NCBI GenBank assembly: GCA_002342505.1
Contig: DDQB01000009.1
Span: forward strand, 1-20,735
Origin: Acidaminococcaceae bacterium UBA2453
Lineage (GTDB): Bacteria > Bacillota > Negativicutes > Acidaminococcales > Acidaminococcaceae
DNA: 20,735 nucleotides
Direction: 5' to 3'
Shown one piece after another: positions 14,844-20,735 of the stretch (positions are counted from its first letter, which is position 1; each line of letters opens with the position of its first letter). Both the position numbers and the translations under genes were made by a program. Below the pieces are notes generated by a model, which was not told the DNA's origin, ran no database searches, and saw only the letters and a list, made by a program, of their open reading frames with translations.

Positions 14844-15797
14844 CTATATTTTTATCAGCTGTTTCTGCTTTTGCAACTGTACAGCCATCTGGTTAAAGTC
14901 GTCGTAATACAATACATGAACCAGATAATCCGGAGAGATCAGTTCAAATATCTTCTCAATAGCCGGATCCGTAAACGGAAGATGCTGATCGATATTGCAG
15001 ACGTGGCTGAGCAGTCTTGCGTCATTTTCCAGGGAAGGGATCATCTGGGGAGACTGTCGCTGATATTCCCCGGACAGAGAACAGCTGAGATGCACTCCTT
15101 TGATATATTTTCGCAGTTCGCCCAGATTTTTAAGAACCTGGCAGATATAATCAATGCCTTCCCTCTCACTCTTCAGATCCGGATTTGTATTCAGCAGGTG
15201 ACCCGTATCAAGCATTAACCCGATATTTTCCAGTTTGATACTTTCCAGGAACGTTTCAACCTGTTTCGGCTGCAACAAACGAAGTCCCGGCCACCAAGAG
15301 TTTTCAAACAACACCATCGTCTCCAGCGGCACTTCCTGATGCACGCGATTAAATACCCTTGCCGCCATTTTCATGACTTCCGCGTCCGTGTGCTCAAACA
15401 CCCATGAATATTGTTCCGCCGGCGTAACCTCTTCTACCCGGTAAACAAGATACTCCGGCTTTTCAATCAATGCGGCCTGGATATTCCGCCTGATCTGCAA
15501 CAGCCAGGCACGTTTCTGCGTTCCGCCGTAATAATCCCGCATAGCGTCTTCCGTTTTGAAAATCTGGTATAAACGTTCTTTGTTATTTTTCCATAAATCG
15601 TACCAGCAGTACCAGGAACGCAGATGGGCGCCAACTGTTTCTTTTTCAAAAGACCGCATATACGGTTCGCTTCTATAAACTAAAAGTTCAATTCCGTCCA
15701 GTCCCAGCATAGCCAGATATTCGTCCAACGTCTTTCCCGTACGCCGGATGGCTTCCTCATATCCCGGGACCGTACAATAATTAAACAACTGTTTCAC
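14844..15797 (-). CDS. AP-endonuclease-2-type TIM-barrel protein, candidate cobamide-remodelling hydrolase CbiR
   Basis: A 317-residue protein of the xylose-isomerase-like TIM-barrel (AP_endonuc_2) family. Metal-site residues typical of the fold are seen: Glu165 in VLFENSWWPG, Asp197 and His200 in LMLDTGHL, His236 in GVHLS, and Asp/His near 270 in DQHLPF. CbiR, described from Akkermansia, belongs to this family, opens the nucleotide loop of cobamides at the phosphoribosyl linkage, and has homologues beside cobamide genes in Firmicutes. Here the gene sits between btuFCD and the cbi operon, which fits that role well. The GTG at 15797, with GGAG eight bases upstream, is chosen; an in-frame ATG at 15839 falls in the loop of a hairpin. 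It could instead be a sugar-phosphate isomerase. Confidence 0.8.
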   Translation of the reverse strand: MKQLFNYCTVPGYEEAIRRTGKTLDEYLAMLGLDGIELLVYRSEPYMRSFEKETVGAHLRSWYCWYDLWKNNKERLYQIFKTEDAMRDYYGGTQKRAWLLQIRRNIQAALIEKPEYLVYRVEEVTPAEQYSWVFEHTDAEVMKMAARVFNRVHQEVPLETMVLFENSWWPGLRLLQPKQVETFLESIKLENIGLMLDTGHLLNTNPDLKSEREGIDYICQVLKNLGELRKYIKGVHLSCSLSGEYQRQSPQMIPSLENDARLLSHVCNIDQHLPFTDPAIEKIFELISPDYLVHVLYYDDFNQMAVQLQKQKQLIKI

Positions 15798-15821
15798 AAT
15801 TTCATCTCCGCAATAATAAAG

Positions 15822-15855
15822 CCCGGTCTGTCTAATCATAGCAGACAGAACCGGG
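15822..15855. terminator. Hairpin between the small unknown gene and the CbiR candidate
   Basis: Arms CCCGGTCTGTCT and AGACAGAACCGGG pair over 12 bp with one bulged base and a 9-base loop. On the plus strand it is followed by six T; on the minus strand by the weaker CTTTATTATT. It begins about a dozen bases after the stop of the upstream minus-strand gene. It could terminate both strands or only partly attenuate read-through into the CbiR candidate, which has no obvious promoter of its own. Confidence 0.6.
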
Positions 15856-15866
15856 ATTTTTTAAGA

Positions 15867-16268
15867 TCAAAATGCATCTACACCGCCAAAACCGGCCCCG
15901 CCAACAATCCGTACATTATCAACAGAAAACGCCTCCATAATATCTTTCAGGTTTTCCTTTAATAACAATGTGCGCAATCTTTCACTGCCGGATACAATCA
16001 GCAAATTCTTGCCGGAGCGGTTGATATTCTGTAAAGTACTGAACCGTTTCGCAAAGATTTCACCGCCTACTTTTGCTTTTAACGAGGCAAGACATGCTGC
16101 AATTTCCGGTTTTTCCTTTGCCATCCGGTCTTCCAGCGGGACAAATTCCTCTGAAGTCAGTTTCGGATTTTCCACAAACTGGGCATCTTCTTCCAGACGT
16201 CCCTGCCGGAACAACGCAACTTTTTCGCTCACATCTTTCATCGAAATCGGCTGAATACCAGTCATCAT
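15867..16268 (-). CDS. Small protein of unknown function, C-terminal part resembling DnaA domain I
   Basis: I do not recognise this 133-residue protein by family. The start is clear: AAGGAGG lies six bases before tandem ATG codons (16268 and 16265). Residues 1-55 are charged and probably helical. From about residue 57, the pattern LASLKAKVGGEIFAKRFS, then a strand KNLLIVSGS, then a helix ERLRTLLLKENLKDIMEAF and a strand VRIVGG resembles the KH-like DnaA domain I (helix, strand, helix, strand). It ends in a Gly-rich GGAGFGGVDAF tail. There is no signal peptide or membrane segment. It is preceded by a near-consensus promoter with a putative operator and may be co-transcribed with the CbiR candidate. 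A role in B12 metabolism is suggested only by location. Confidence 0.8.
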   Translation of the reverse strand: MMTGIQPISMKDVSEKVALFRQGRLEEDAQFVENPKLTSEEFVPLEDRMAKEKPEIAACLASLKAKVGGEIFAKRFSTLQNINRSGKNLLIVSGSERLRTLLLKENLKDIMEAFSVDNVRIVGGAGFGGVDAF

Positions 16269-16318
16269 ACATAACCTCCTTAGCATAATAACAATGCATG
16301 CTCAAAACAAATTCCTAT

Positions 16319-16348
16319 TGTGAGAGTGGAAGCATGTACCTGTGAGAG
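16319..16348. repeat. Pair of direct repeats TGTGAGAG
   Basis: Two exact copies of TGTGAGAG, at 16319-16326 and 16341-16348, lie 22 bp apart start to start (two helical turns) in the leader of the small unknown gene. They could be tandem protein-binding sites or RNA elements (CTCTCACA on the transcript). The rest of the leader shows no riboswitch class that I recognise. Confidence 0.45.
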
Positions 16349-16426
16349 AAAAAGCGCTGGAAATATCCGAGAAATTTTTGACTCCATTGCTTTTAAGTAC
16401 AAGCCGTTTTAAAAACAGCAGTTTAT

Positions 16427-16441
16427 TAGTAATTGTTACTA
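16427..16441. promoter_or_regulatory. Putative operator, perfect dyad copy
   Basis: TAGTAA-TTG-TTACTA is a perfect 6-bp inverted repeat with a 3-base centre, about 10-24 bases downstream of the predicted start of the 16458-16486 promoter. It is the most symmetric of three related sites in the window. Confidence 0.5.
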
Positions 16442-16457
16442 TTTTATTTGCATTTTT

Positions 16458-16486
16458 ATAATACAATTATTTTTATAAAATGTCAA
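16458..16486 (-). promoter_or_regulatory. Promoter of the small gene / CbiR-candidate unit
   Basis: On the minus strand, a consensus -35 TTGACA (16486-16481), exactly 17 bases, then -10 TATTAT (16463-16458). Its -35 lies only about nine bases after the btuD stop. It predicts a leader of roughly 180 nt before the ATG at 16268. I see no hairpin terminator between btuD and this promoter, so read-through from btuFCD is also possible. Confidence 0.75.
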
Positions 16487-16494
16487 TCAAATAA

Positions 16495-17283
16495 TTACTT
16501 TTCATACAAATCCATCGGTACCAGCGTCCTAACTCCGGCAGACGTAAATACATCTTCGGCTTTTACACGAAACACTTCTTTCAACAAATCCACTGTAATC
16601 ACATCAGCCGGATTGCCGCTGGTAACCAGAGATCCTTTTTTCATCACCACTACATGATGCGCAAACTGGACTGCCTGATTCAGATCGTGAAGCACCAGGG
16701 CCACCGTCAGCCCCAATTCCTGATTCAACCGTTCCAACAACTTCATCACTTCTAACTGATGACAGATGTCCAGATAGGTCGTCGGTTCATCCAGCAACAG
16801 GACCTGCGGTTTCTGGGCAAGGGCCATGGCAATCCATGCCCGCTGCCGTTCACCGCCGGATAAGGTTTGGAGGATGCGGTGCTGGTAACTGACAAGACTT
16901 GTTTCTTCCAACGCCCAGTCAATGCAATCCTGATCTTCTTTCGTAGCCTTTCCGAAAAAACTGCGATAAGGGAACCGGCCCATAGAAACAAGGTCCCTGA
17001 CCGTCAGGTCGGCGGGCGCCTGGGGAGACTGTGTCAGTATGGCCAGTTTCCTTGCAAATTCTTTATAACTGTAATCCCATATATTCTTTCCCAAGAGCAA
17101 AATCCGGCCGTCAGAAACCGGGTTGATACGGCAGACGGCTTTTAACGTTGTGCTTTTACCGCAGCCGTTGGGACCGATGATTGCCGTGATGCGTCCCTTG
17201 GGAATATCCAGATCCATGTGCTGTACAATCGTTTTTTCCGCCAGCGTCACTTTCAGATCCCGTACTTCGATCATGTTCTCCAT
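16495..17283 (-). CDS. btuD: ABC transporter ATP-binding protein, corrinoid importer (BtuD-like)
   Basis: This is the ATPase subunit of a type II ABC importer, cytoplasmic and peripheral to the membrane. The 262-residue protein has Walker A GPNGCGKST at 37-45, a Q-loop LTQSPQAP near 83, the signature LSGGERQR at 141-148, Walker B VLLLDEP at 161-167 and the switch His in LVLHDLNQA near 199. The FecE/BtuD subgroup fits its length and the FecCD-type permease next door. Its ATG shares a base with the btuC stop (TAATG), preceded by GAGGAGGGAG. Sequence alone cannot separate cobalamin from heme or siderophore transport; the B12 call rests on the surrounding genes. Confidence 0.85.
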   Translation of the reverse strand: MENMIEVRDLKVTLAEKTIVQHMDLDIPKGRITAIIGPNGCGKSTTLKAVCRINPVSDGRILLLGKNIWDYSYKEFARKLAILTQSPQAPADLTVRDLVSMGRFPYRSFFGKATKEDQDCIDWALEETSLVSYQHRILQTLSGGERQRAWIAMALAQKPQVLLLDEPTTYLDICHQLEVMKLLERLNQELGLTVALVLHDLNQAVQFAHHVVVMKKGSLVTSGNPADVITVDLLKEVFRVKAEDVFTSAGVRTLVPMDLYEK

Positions 17284-18311
17284 TACAGCTCCCTCCTCAG
17301 CAGAAACAGAAAGAAAGGCGCGCCAATGAACGCCATGATAATTCCCACAGGAAGCTCCACCGGAGCAAAAGCAACGCGTGCAAATGTATCGCTTAATGTT
17401 ACGATGGCGATACCTAACAGAGCTGCCCCCGGAATCAGGAAACGGTAATCCGAACCAAGGATGAGGCGGGATACATGCGGGATCACCAGCCCGACAAACC
17501 CCAGAAGCCCTACCACGCTGACCGCGCTGGCTGCCAGTAAGGCTGCGATGGCAGTCAGGACGATGCGCGTCACTTCTACGTTTACCCCCAGGCCTTTTGC
17601 CATATCGTCCCCAAGCTGCAGGATATTTAAATAGTGGGAACTGGCTATTGCCAGCACCAATCCGATCATTGCATAAGGAACAATAATAGAAACATGAGGC
17701 CAACTGCGCGCTGCCAGACCGCCTACCATCCACATCAGCGCCCCATTGACGCGGTCGCTGTAAAAGACCAGCAGACCTGAGATACCGGCGCTTAAAAATG
17801 CGCTGACCGCCACGCCGGCCAAAATGATACGCACCGGTTTTATCCCGTTCTTCCATGCCAGCATGTAAATCGCCACAGCAGCCAGCATAGCGCCGACAAA
17901 GGCCACCGGAGTGATAAGATACTCCAATGCAGGGAACAGAATCATCACGGTTATGCCAGCGATACCGGCGCCGGAAGAAATACCGATAATATGCGGGTCT
18001 GCCAGCGGATTCCGCATTACAGCCTGCAATATAGCACCGGAAAGCGCCAGGTTCAATCCCACAAGAGCCCCCACGATCGTCCGCGGCAGCCGTATGTTCC
18101 AGATAATCTGATCCTGCGGAGCCGCCTGCGGATGCAACAGAATCTCCACAACCTGTGAAAGAGAAATGTCCGCGGCTCCCAACGCAATAGATAAGAAACA
18201 CCCGGTCACAGCCATTGCCGCAAACAGCAACAACATTACGACGCGCCATACGCTGCGTTCCATCCCGCAACGTTCAACTTTTTCTGAAGCGTCAGGCAAA
18301 TTCACTGCCAT
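17283..18311 (-). CDS. btuC: FecCD-family ABC permease, corrinoid importer (BtuC-like)
   Basis: This is the integral inner-membrane permease of the importer. The 342-residue protein has about nine to ten hydrophobic segments, from VVMLLLFAAMAVTGCFL near residue 24 to a final LPVGIIMAFIGAPFFLFLL. Landmarks of the BtuC/FecCD family are LPRTIVGALVGLNLALSGAILQAVMRNPLADPHIIGISSGAG (read in pieces around residues 74-115), the cytoplasmic coupling region GLLGFVGLVIPHVSRL near 267, and the C-terminal ELPVGI. ATG at 18311 has GGAGG eight bases upstream. It follows btuF after 65 nt containing a small hairpin and overlaps btuD by one base. Confidence 0.87.
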   Translation of the reverse strand: MAVNLPDASEKVERCGMERSVWRVVMLLLFAAMAVTGCFLSIALGAADISLSQVVEILLHPQAAPQDQIIWNIRLPRTIVGALVGLNLALSGAILQAVMRNPLADPHIIGISSGAGIAGITVMILFPALEYLITPVAFVGAMLAAVAIYMLAWKNGIKPVRIILAGVAVSAFLSAGISGLLVFYSDRVNGALMWMVGGLAARSWPHVSIIVPYAMIGLVLAIASSHYLNILQLGDDMAKGLGVNVEVTRIVLTAIAALLAASAVSVVGLLGFVGLVIPHVSRLILGSDYRFLIPGAALLGIAIVTLSDTFARVAFAPVELPVGIIMAFIGAPFFLFLLRREL

Positions 18312-18338
18312 GCTAAGTCCTCCACTACTATAATAAGC

Positions 18339-18362
18339 AGCTTATACGTTATGAAATAAGCT
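18339..18362 (-). other. Hairpin between btuF and btuC
   Basis: AGCTTAT and ATAAGCT form a perfect 7-bp stem with a 10-base loop just after btuF. No strong T-run follows. Such hairpins after binding-protein genes often stabilise the upstream message so that the binding protein exceeds the permease; that role is inferred here. Confidence 0.45.
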
Positions 18363-18376
18363 TAAGGAAATGCTGT

Positions 18377-19351
18377 TTATTTAAAACTTTCCGGAAATAC
18401 ATCTTTTGCCATCAGCTGTACCGCTTCCGGATAACGCAGACCCGGCGTCAGCAGGAACATTTCTTCTGGCAATACATAAATTTTATGATTCTTTACAGCA
18501 GTTAACGCCGCATATGCAGGATTTCCCTGTACATCCGACTGAAGACGCTTTTCAATTTTATCTTTAGCTCCCATGGAAGTGATAAAAATGATATCCGGAT
18601 TTTTTTCCACCAGAACTTCCATACTGTAAGGCGTCCTCTCCGGCTTGCCCTGTATCGGCGTGGATCCGGAAGCAATATTGACAAATCCCAGCATTTTCGC
18701 AATGCCTCCGGCAATACTGTTTTCCAGTTCTACTGTAACAGTGGAAGGCGTAGCATGAAGAATTACAATTTTCTTCCCGCGTTTTTCCGGCAATTTGGAA
18801 ATGATACGGGCAATTTCGTCATCCATCTCTTTGTTCTTTTTTACAGCAACTGCTTCATTTCCATAAACCTTCCCCACTGTAACCATAGCCTGCTTAATTT
18901 CTTCATAAGTCTTTGGCTGCAGCACAATAAACGGAATATGGTTGCTTTCCAGCATTTTGCTGAACTTATTGTTCTGCTGCGCGTTCATGAGCACCAGGTC
19001 CGGTTTCAGCCCTACGACTTTCTCCATGTTTATATTAAACACATGCCCAACTTCTTCTATGTTATGATACATATCCGGGATCTCTGCGATTTTCTCAGAA
19101 GGACGTCCTACAATCTTACCATTGACCACAGCGGCATAATTTAAAATAGAAGAAGCCATAATGACGACGCGTTCCGGCTTTTTTTCTATAACGACATGCC
19201 GCTTGGCTGCATCCGTCATTTCCAGAAAGTTTTTTGAAGACGACGATGGCGGTTTCGTTCCCGCATTGGTGGCGGCGTTATCCGGTTTACATCCAACAGC
19301 GGCTATACTCAGCAAAACCAGAAATACAAACAAAAATACAATCCGTTTCAT
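18377..19351 (-). CDS. btuF: ABC transporter substrate-binding lipoprotein, corrinoid importer (BtuF-like)
   Basis: This is the extracytoplasmic binding protein that delivers ligand to BtuCD. The 324-residue precursor has a positively charged start, a hydrophobic core (residues 4-17) and a lipobox ending IAAVGC, so Cys21 is the predicted lipidated residue. A Ser-rich linker follows to about residue 40. The mature part has the PF01497-type layout: RHVVIEKKPERVVIMASS near 51, VGLKPDLVLMNAQQ near 113, PFIVLQPKTYEEIKQAM near 135 and NPDIIFITSMGA near 254. AAGGAAG lies about ten bases before the ATG. Ligand is assigned from the adjacent B12 genes; heme or a siderophore remains possible. Confidence 0.83.
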   Translation of the reverse strand: MKRIVFLFVFLVLLSIAAVGCKPDNAATNAGTKPPSSSSKNFLEMTDAAKRHVVIEKKPERVVIMASSILNYAAVVNGKIVGRPSEKIAEIPDMYHNIEEVGHVFNINMEKVVGLKPDLVLMNAQQNNKFSKMLESNHIPFIVLQPKTYEEIKQAMVTVGKVYGNEAVAVKKNKEMDDEIARIISKLPEKRGKKIVILHATPSTVTVELENSIAGGIAKMLGFVNIASGSTPIQGKPERTPYSMEVLVEKNPDIIFITSMGAKDKIEKRLQSDVQGNPAYAALTAVKNHKIYVLPEEMFLLTPGLRYPEAVQLMAKDVFPESFK

Positions 19352-19603
19352 AATGTGTCAACACTTCCTTTTATAAAATGATTCTTCCTGCGGTCTGCCC
19401 CATTTACTATCCGCCCATAATTATTTATAATAAATATAGCAGTACACCTGATAAATACGCTAACTATACCAATAACGAAAGAAAGGCCGATTTAAAATCT
19501 GGCGCAGCAAGTTGTCTGCATATCGCGTCTGAACGTTTGCCGTTGCACAAACTTTCGGGTATATGGCGATGAATATGATATATACGGAAATAAATACGAT
19601 TAC
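19352..19603 (-). promoter_or_regulatory. Long btuF leader, no recognised riboswitch
   Basis: The predicted start near 19597 leaves about 245 nt before the btuF ATG. A hairpin GTTTG/CAAAC (19535-19552) and a weak GCAG/CTGC pair (19504-19519) are seen near the 5' end. I looked for the B12 box and the CCCGCCGCTGTGA core seen upstream of cbiD and did not find them. A plus-strand frame of 64 codons here has no ribosome site and is not called. Part of this region must also serve the divergent rluA-type gene. Confidence 0.4.
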
Positions 19604-19632
19604 ATAATAGCACGACTTACTAATAACGTCAA
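19604..19632 (-). promoter_or_regulatory. Promoter of btuFCD
   Basis: On the minus strand, -35 TTGACG (19632-19627), exactly 17 bases, then -10 TATTAT (19609-19604), the same -10 hexamer as the promoter at 16458-16463. On the plus strand TTACTA (19617) and TATTAT (19639-19644) are 16 bases apart and could form an overlapping divergent promoter for the pseudouridine synthase gene, though its leader would be very short. Confidence 0.65.
19608..19622. promoter_or_regulatory. Putative operator, btuF promoter copy
   Basis: On the plus strand this reads TAGCAC-GAC-TTACTA followed by ATAACG. One half matches the other two sites exactly and the other half matches in 4 of 6 positions. It lies inside the -35/-10 spacer of the btuF promoter, where a bound repressor would block polymerase. 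Confidence 0.4.
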
Positions 19633-19665
19633 TGAAACTATTATGAATTGAGGCTAAAACTTATC

Positions 19666-20415
19666 ATGCTTGATATCCGTTACGAAGATGAAGCCCTTCT
19701 TGTCGTCAACAAGCCTCCGGGGCTTCTGGTCCATCCGACTACACAAGAAGATACGAATTCCCTTTCATATCTGATAAGCCAATATTATGAAAAGCGGGGC
19801 TGGCCCTTGTCCCTGCATCCCGTCTCCCGTTTGGACCGTCAAACATCCGGTCTTGTCGTATTTGCCAAGCTCCCGGAAATTCAGGGAGCATTGATAAAAC
19901 AAGGCATGCAGAAAGAATATCTGGCCCTGGTTACCGGAACATTACCTGCAGCACATGGGATCATCGAAGCACCGATCGCACGTAAACCGGGCAGCATTAT
20001 CGAGCGGGAAGTAAACCCGGAGGGAAAACCCTGCAAAACCGAATACTGGATCCTTGCATCGGCTGCCTGCAAATGCAAAAGAGCAATCGGCGCAACAGAA
20101 ACGTTTCCAGACGCAACGGCTCTGTCCCTATCTCTTCTGCAACAAAATCCGGCGGATTCAACAGTTGAAACTGTTTCCCTTGTCCGCTGCCGTCTGTATA
20201 CCGGACGCACGCACCAGATCCGCGTCCACTTTGCCAGTATCGGATGCCCGCTATGGCACGATAACCTGTACGGAAAAATTCCCGGCCCGCCTTTACGCCA
20301 CGGGCTGCACGCATACAAAATCGCTTTCCTGCACCCGTGGACCCAAACCTGTCTTGAGATTACTTCCGCATTACCCGACGATTTGCAATTTGCATGTCAA
20401 TATAAATTGCTGTGA
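19666..20415 (+). CDS. RluA-family RNA pseudouridine synthase
   Basis: The enzyme isomerises uridine to pseudouridine in rRNA or tRNA. The 249-residue protein has the N-terminal LLVVNKPPGLLVHPT, the catalytic-loop motif HPVSRLDRQTSGLVVFAK (the Asp in RLDRQTSG is the catalytic residue), KEYLALVTG, and C-terminal CRLYTGRTHQIRVHFASIGCPLWHDNLYG, all standard RluA-family landmarks. There is no N-terminal S4 domain. A segment of about 30 residues (roughly 131-165, Cys/Lys then Ser/Leu rich) before VRCRLYTGRTHQ looks like a lineage-specific insertion. ATG at 19666 is chosen; a TTG at 19648 is in frame. The target site (RluA, RluC or RluD type) cannot be told from sequence. It is divergent from btuF and probably unrelated to B12. 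Confidence 0.92.
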   Translation: MLDIRYEDEALLVVNKPPGLLVHPTTQEDTNSLSYLISQYYEKRGWPLSLHPVSRLDRQTSGLVVFAKLPEIQGALIKQGMQKEYLALVTGTLPAAHGIIEAPIARKPGSIIEREVNPEGKPCKTEYWILASAACKCKRAIGATETFPDATALSLSLLQQNPADSTVETVSLVRCRLYTGRTHQIRVHFASIGCPLWHDNLYGKIPGPPLRHGLHAYKIAFLHPWTQTCLEITSALPDDLQFACQYKLL

Positions 20416-20461
20416 TCTTCTTTCTGTATGATCTGTCGTAAAACTGAGGAACAGTATGTAC

Positions 20462-20486
20462 CATATTTTTCAATATGTGCTATAAT
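20462..20486 (+). promoter_or_regulatory. Promoter of the aldolase gene, with inverted repeat
   Basis: TATAAT at 20481-20486 is preceded by TG-n, an extended -10 box, and the -35 region is poor. A perfect inverted repeat CATATT-TTTC-AATATG (20462-20477) covers the space just upstream and could be an operator. No clear terminator is seen after the pseudouridine synthase (20416-20460). Confidence 0.55.
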
Positions 20487-20544
20487 ATTAGCATAGAAGT
20501 AATTTTCGCGATACGTATTATAATTTACAAGGAGGTTTTATTTT

Positions 20545-20735
20545 ATGCCATTAGTTGATTCAAAAGAAATGTTTAAGAAAGCCTACGAAGGACACTATGC
20601 GGTTGGCGCATTCAACGTCAACAACATGGAGATCATCCAGGGCATCGTGGAAGCCGCCATCGAAGAAAAGGCTCCCCTGATTCTTCAGGTTTCCGCCGGC
20701 GCCCGTAAATATGCCAAACATATTTACCTGACCAA
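20545..20735 (+). CDS. fba: Class II fructose-bisphosphate aldolase (N-terminal part)
   Basis: This is a glycolytic and gluconeogenic, metal-dependent aldolase that cleaves fructose 1,6-bisphosphate. The start is certain: GGAGG lies nine bases before ATG at 20545. The 63 codons visible read MPLVDSKEMFKKAYEGHYAV, then GAFNVNNMEIIQGIVEAA and PLILQVSAGARKYA, the canonical first strands and helices of the class II barrel, with the conserved AFNVNN and Q-x-S segments. The rest (about 240 residues, including the zinc ligands) is beyond the window. It has its own promoter and is not part of the B12 region. Confidence 0.93.
   Translation, partial: MPLVDSKEMFKKAYEGHYAVGAFNVNNMEIIQGIVEAAIEEKAPLILQVSAGARKYAKHIYLT

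Noticed and set aside
17290..18270. Long minus-strand frame continuing upstream from btuD across btuC
   Set aside because: It is a shadow of btuC in another frame; only its last 262 codons, from the ATG at 17283, are the real ATPase.
19378..19572. 64-codon plus-strand frame in the btuF leader
   Set aside because: It has no Shine-Dalgarno site and no recognisable motif, and it overlaps the predicted btuF leader.
19352..19603. Cobalamin riboswitch in front of btuF
   Set aside because: A GCAGACAACTTGCTGCGCC stretch superficially recalls a B12 box, but the box spacing, the CCCGCCGCTGTGA core and a closing P1 helix are absent.
1..20735. CRISPR arrays, tRNA or rRNA genes, insertion sequences, phage genes
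   Set aside because: I saw no spaced repeat series, cloverleaf, rRNA segment, transposase or terminal inverted repeats in the window.

Overview
The window is almost entirely a vitamin B12 (cobamide) locus. It encodes the anaerobic, early-cobalt-insertion route of corrin synthesis (CbiD, CbiG, fused CbiET), which points to an anaerobic bacterium. AT-rich promoters with consensus sigma-A boxes, GGAGG ribosome sites, codon use near 50% GC and the protein sequences suggest a Firmicute, most likely a Negativicute (Megasphaera/Acidaminococcus/Veillonella-like). That assignment is inference.

Layout, in the direction of transcription. (a) 20545-20735, plus strand: start of a class II fructose-bisphosphate aldolase gene with its own extended -10 promoter. 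(b) 19666-20415, plus strand: an RluA-family pseudouridine synthase. (c) 19351 to 16495, minus strand: btuF-btuC-btuD, a corrinoid-type ABC importer with a leader of about 245 nt. (d) 16268 to 14844, minus strand: a small unrecognised protein with a C-terminal segment resembling DnaA domain I, a hairpin, then an AP-endonuclease-2-type TIM-barrel protein that is a good candidate for the cobamide-remodelling hydrolase CbiR. The unit ends in a strong two-tier terminator. (e) 14627 to the left edge, minus strand: promoter, compact cobalamin riboswitch and intrinsic terminator, then cbiD-cbiL-cbiF-cbiG-cbiH-cbiJ-cbiET-cbiA-cbiB-cobD-(ApgM-like)-cbiP-cobO-cbiC, with cbiC running off the window. Most junctions overlap by 1-26 nt or are short, as expected for one long operon.

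How the genes fit together. CbiL, CbiH, CbiF, CbiD, CbiE, CbiT, CbiG and CbiJ carry out ring methylation, ring contraction, deacylation and reduction. CbiC rearranges precorrin-8 to cobyrinate. CbiA and CbiP amidate it, CobO adenosylates cobalt, CobD makes the aminopropanol phosphate and CbiB attaches it. BtuFCD would import external corrinoids and the CbiR candidate would open their nucleotide loop so the lower ligand can be exchanged. Not in the window are the cobalt chelatase, the lower-ligand genes cobU/S/T/C, a recognisable L-threonine kinase (PduX) and cobalt uptake genes.

Main points for a second look: (1) an ApgM/alkaline-phosphatase-superfamily protein locked between cobD and cbiP, which could be an unassigned threonine kinase or alpha-ribazole phosphatase; (2) a 15-bp dyad (TAGTAA-N3-TTACTA type) at the promoters of all three B12-related units, suggesting a protein regulator in addition to the riboswitch; (3) the CbiR candidate and its co-transcribed partner of unknown function; (4) the riboswitch, which lacks the usual long peripheral extension.
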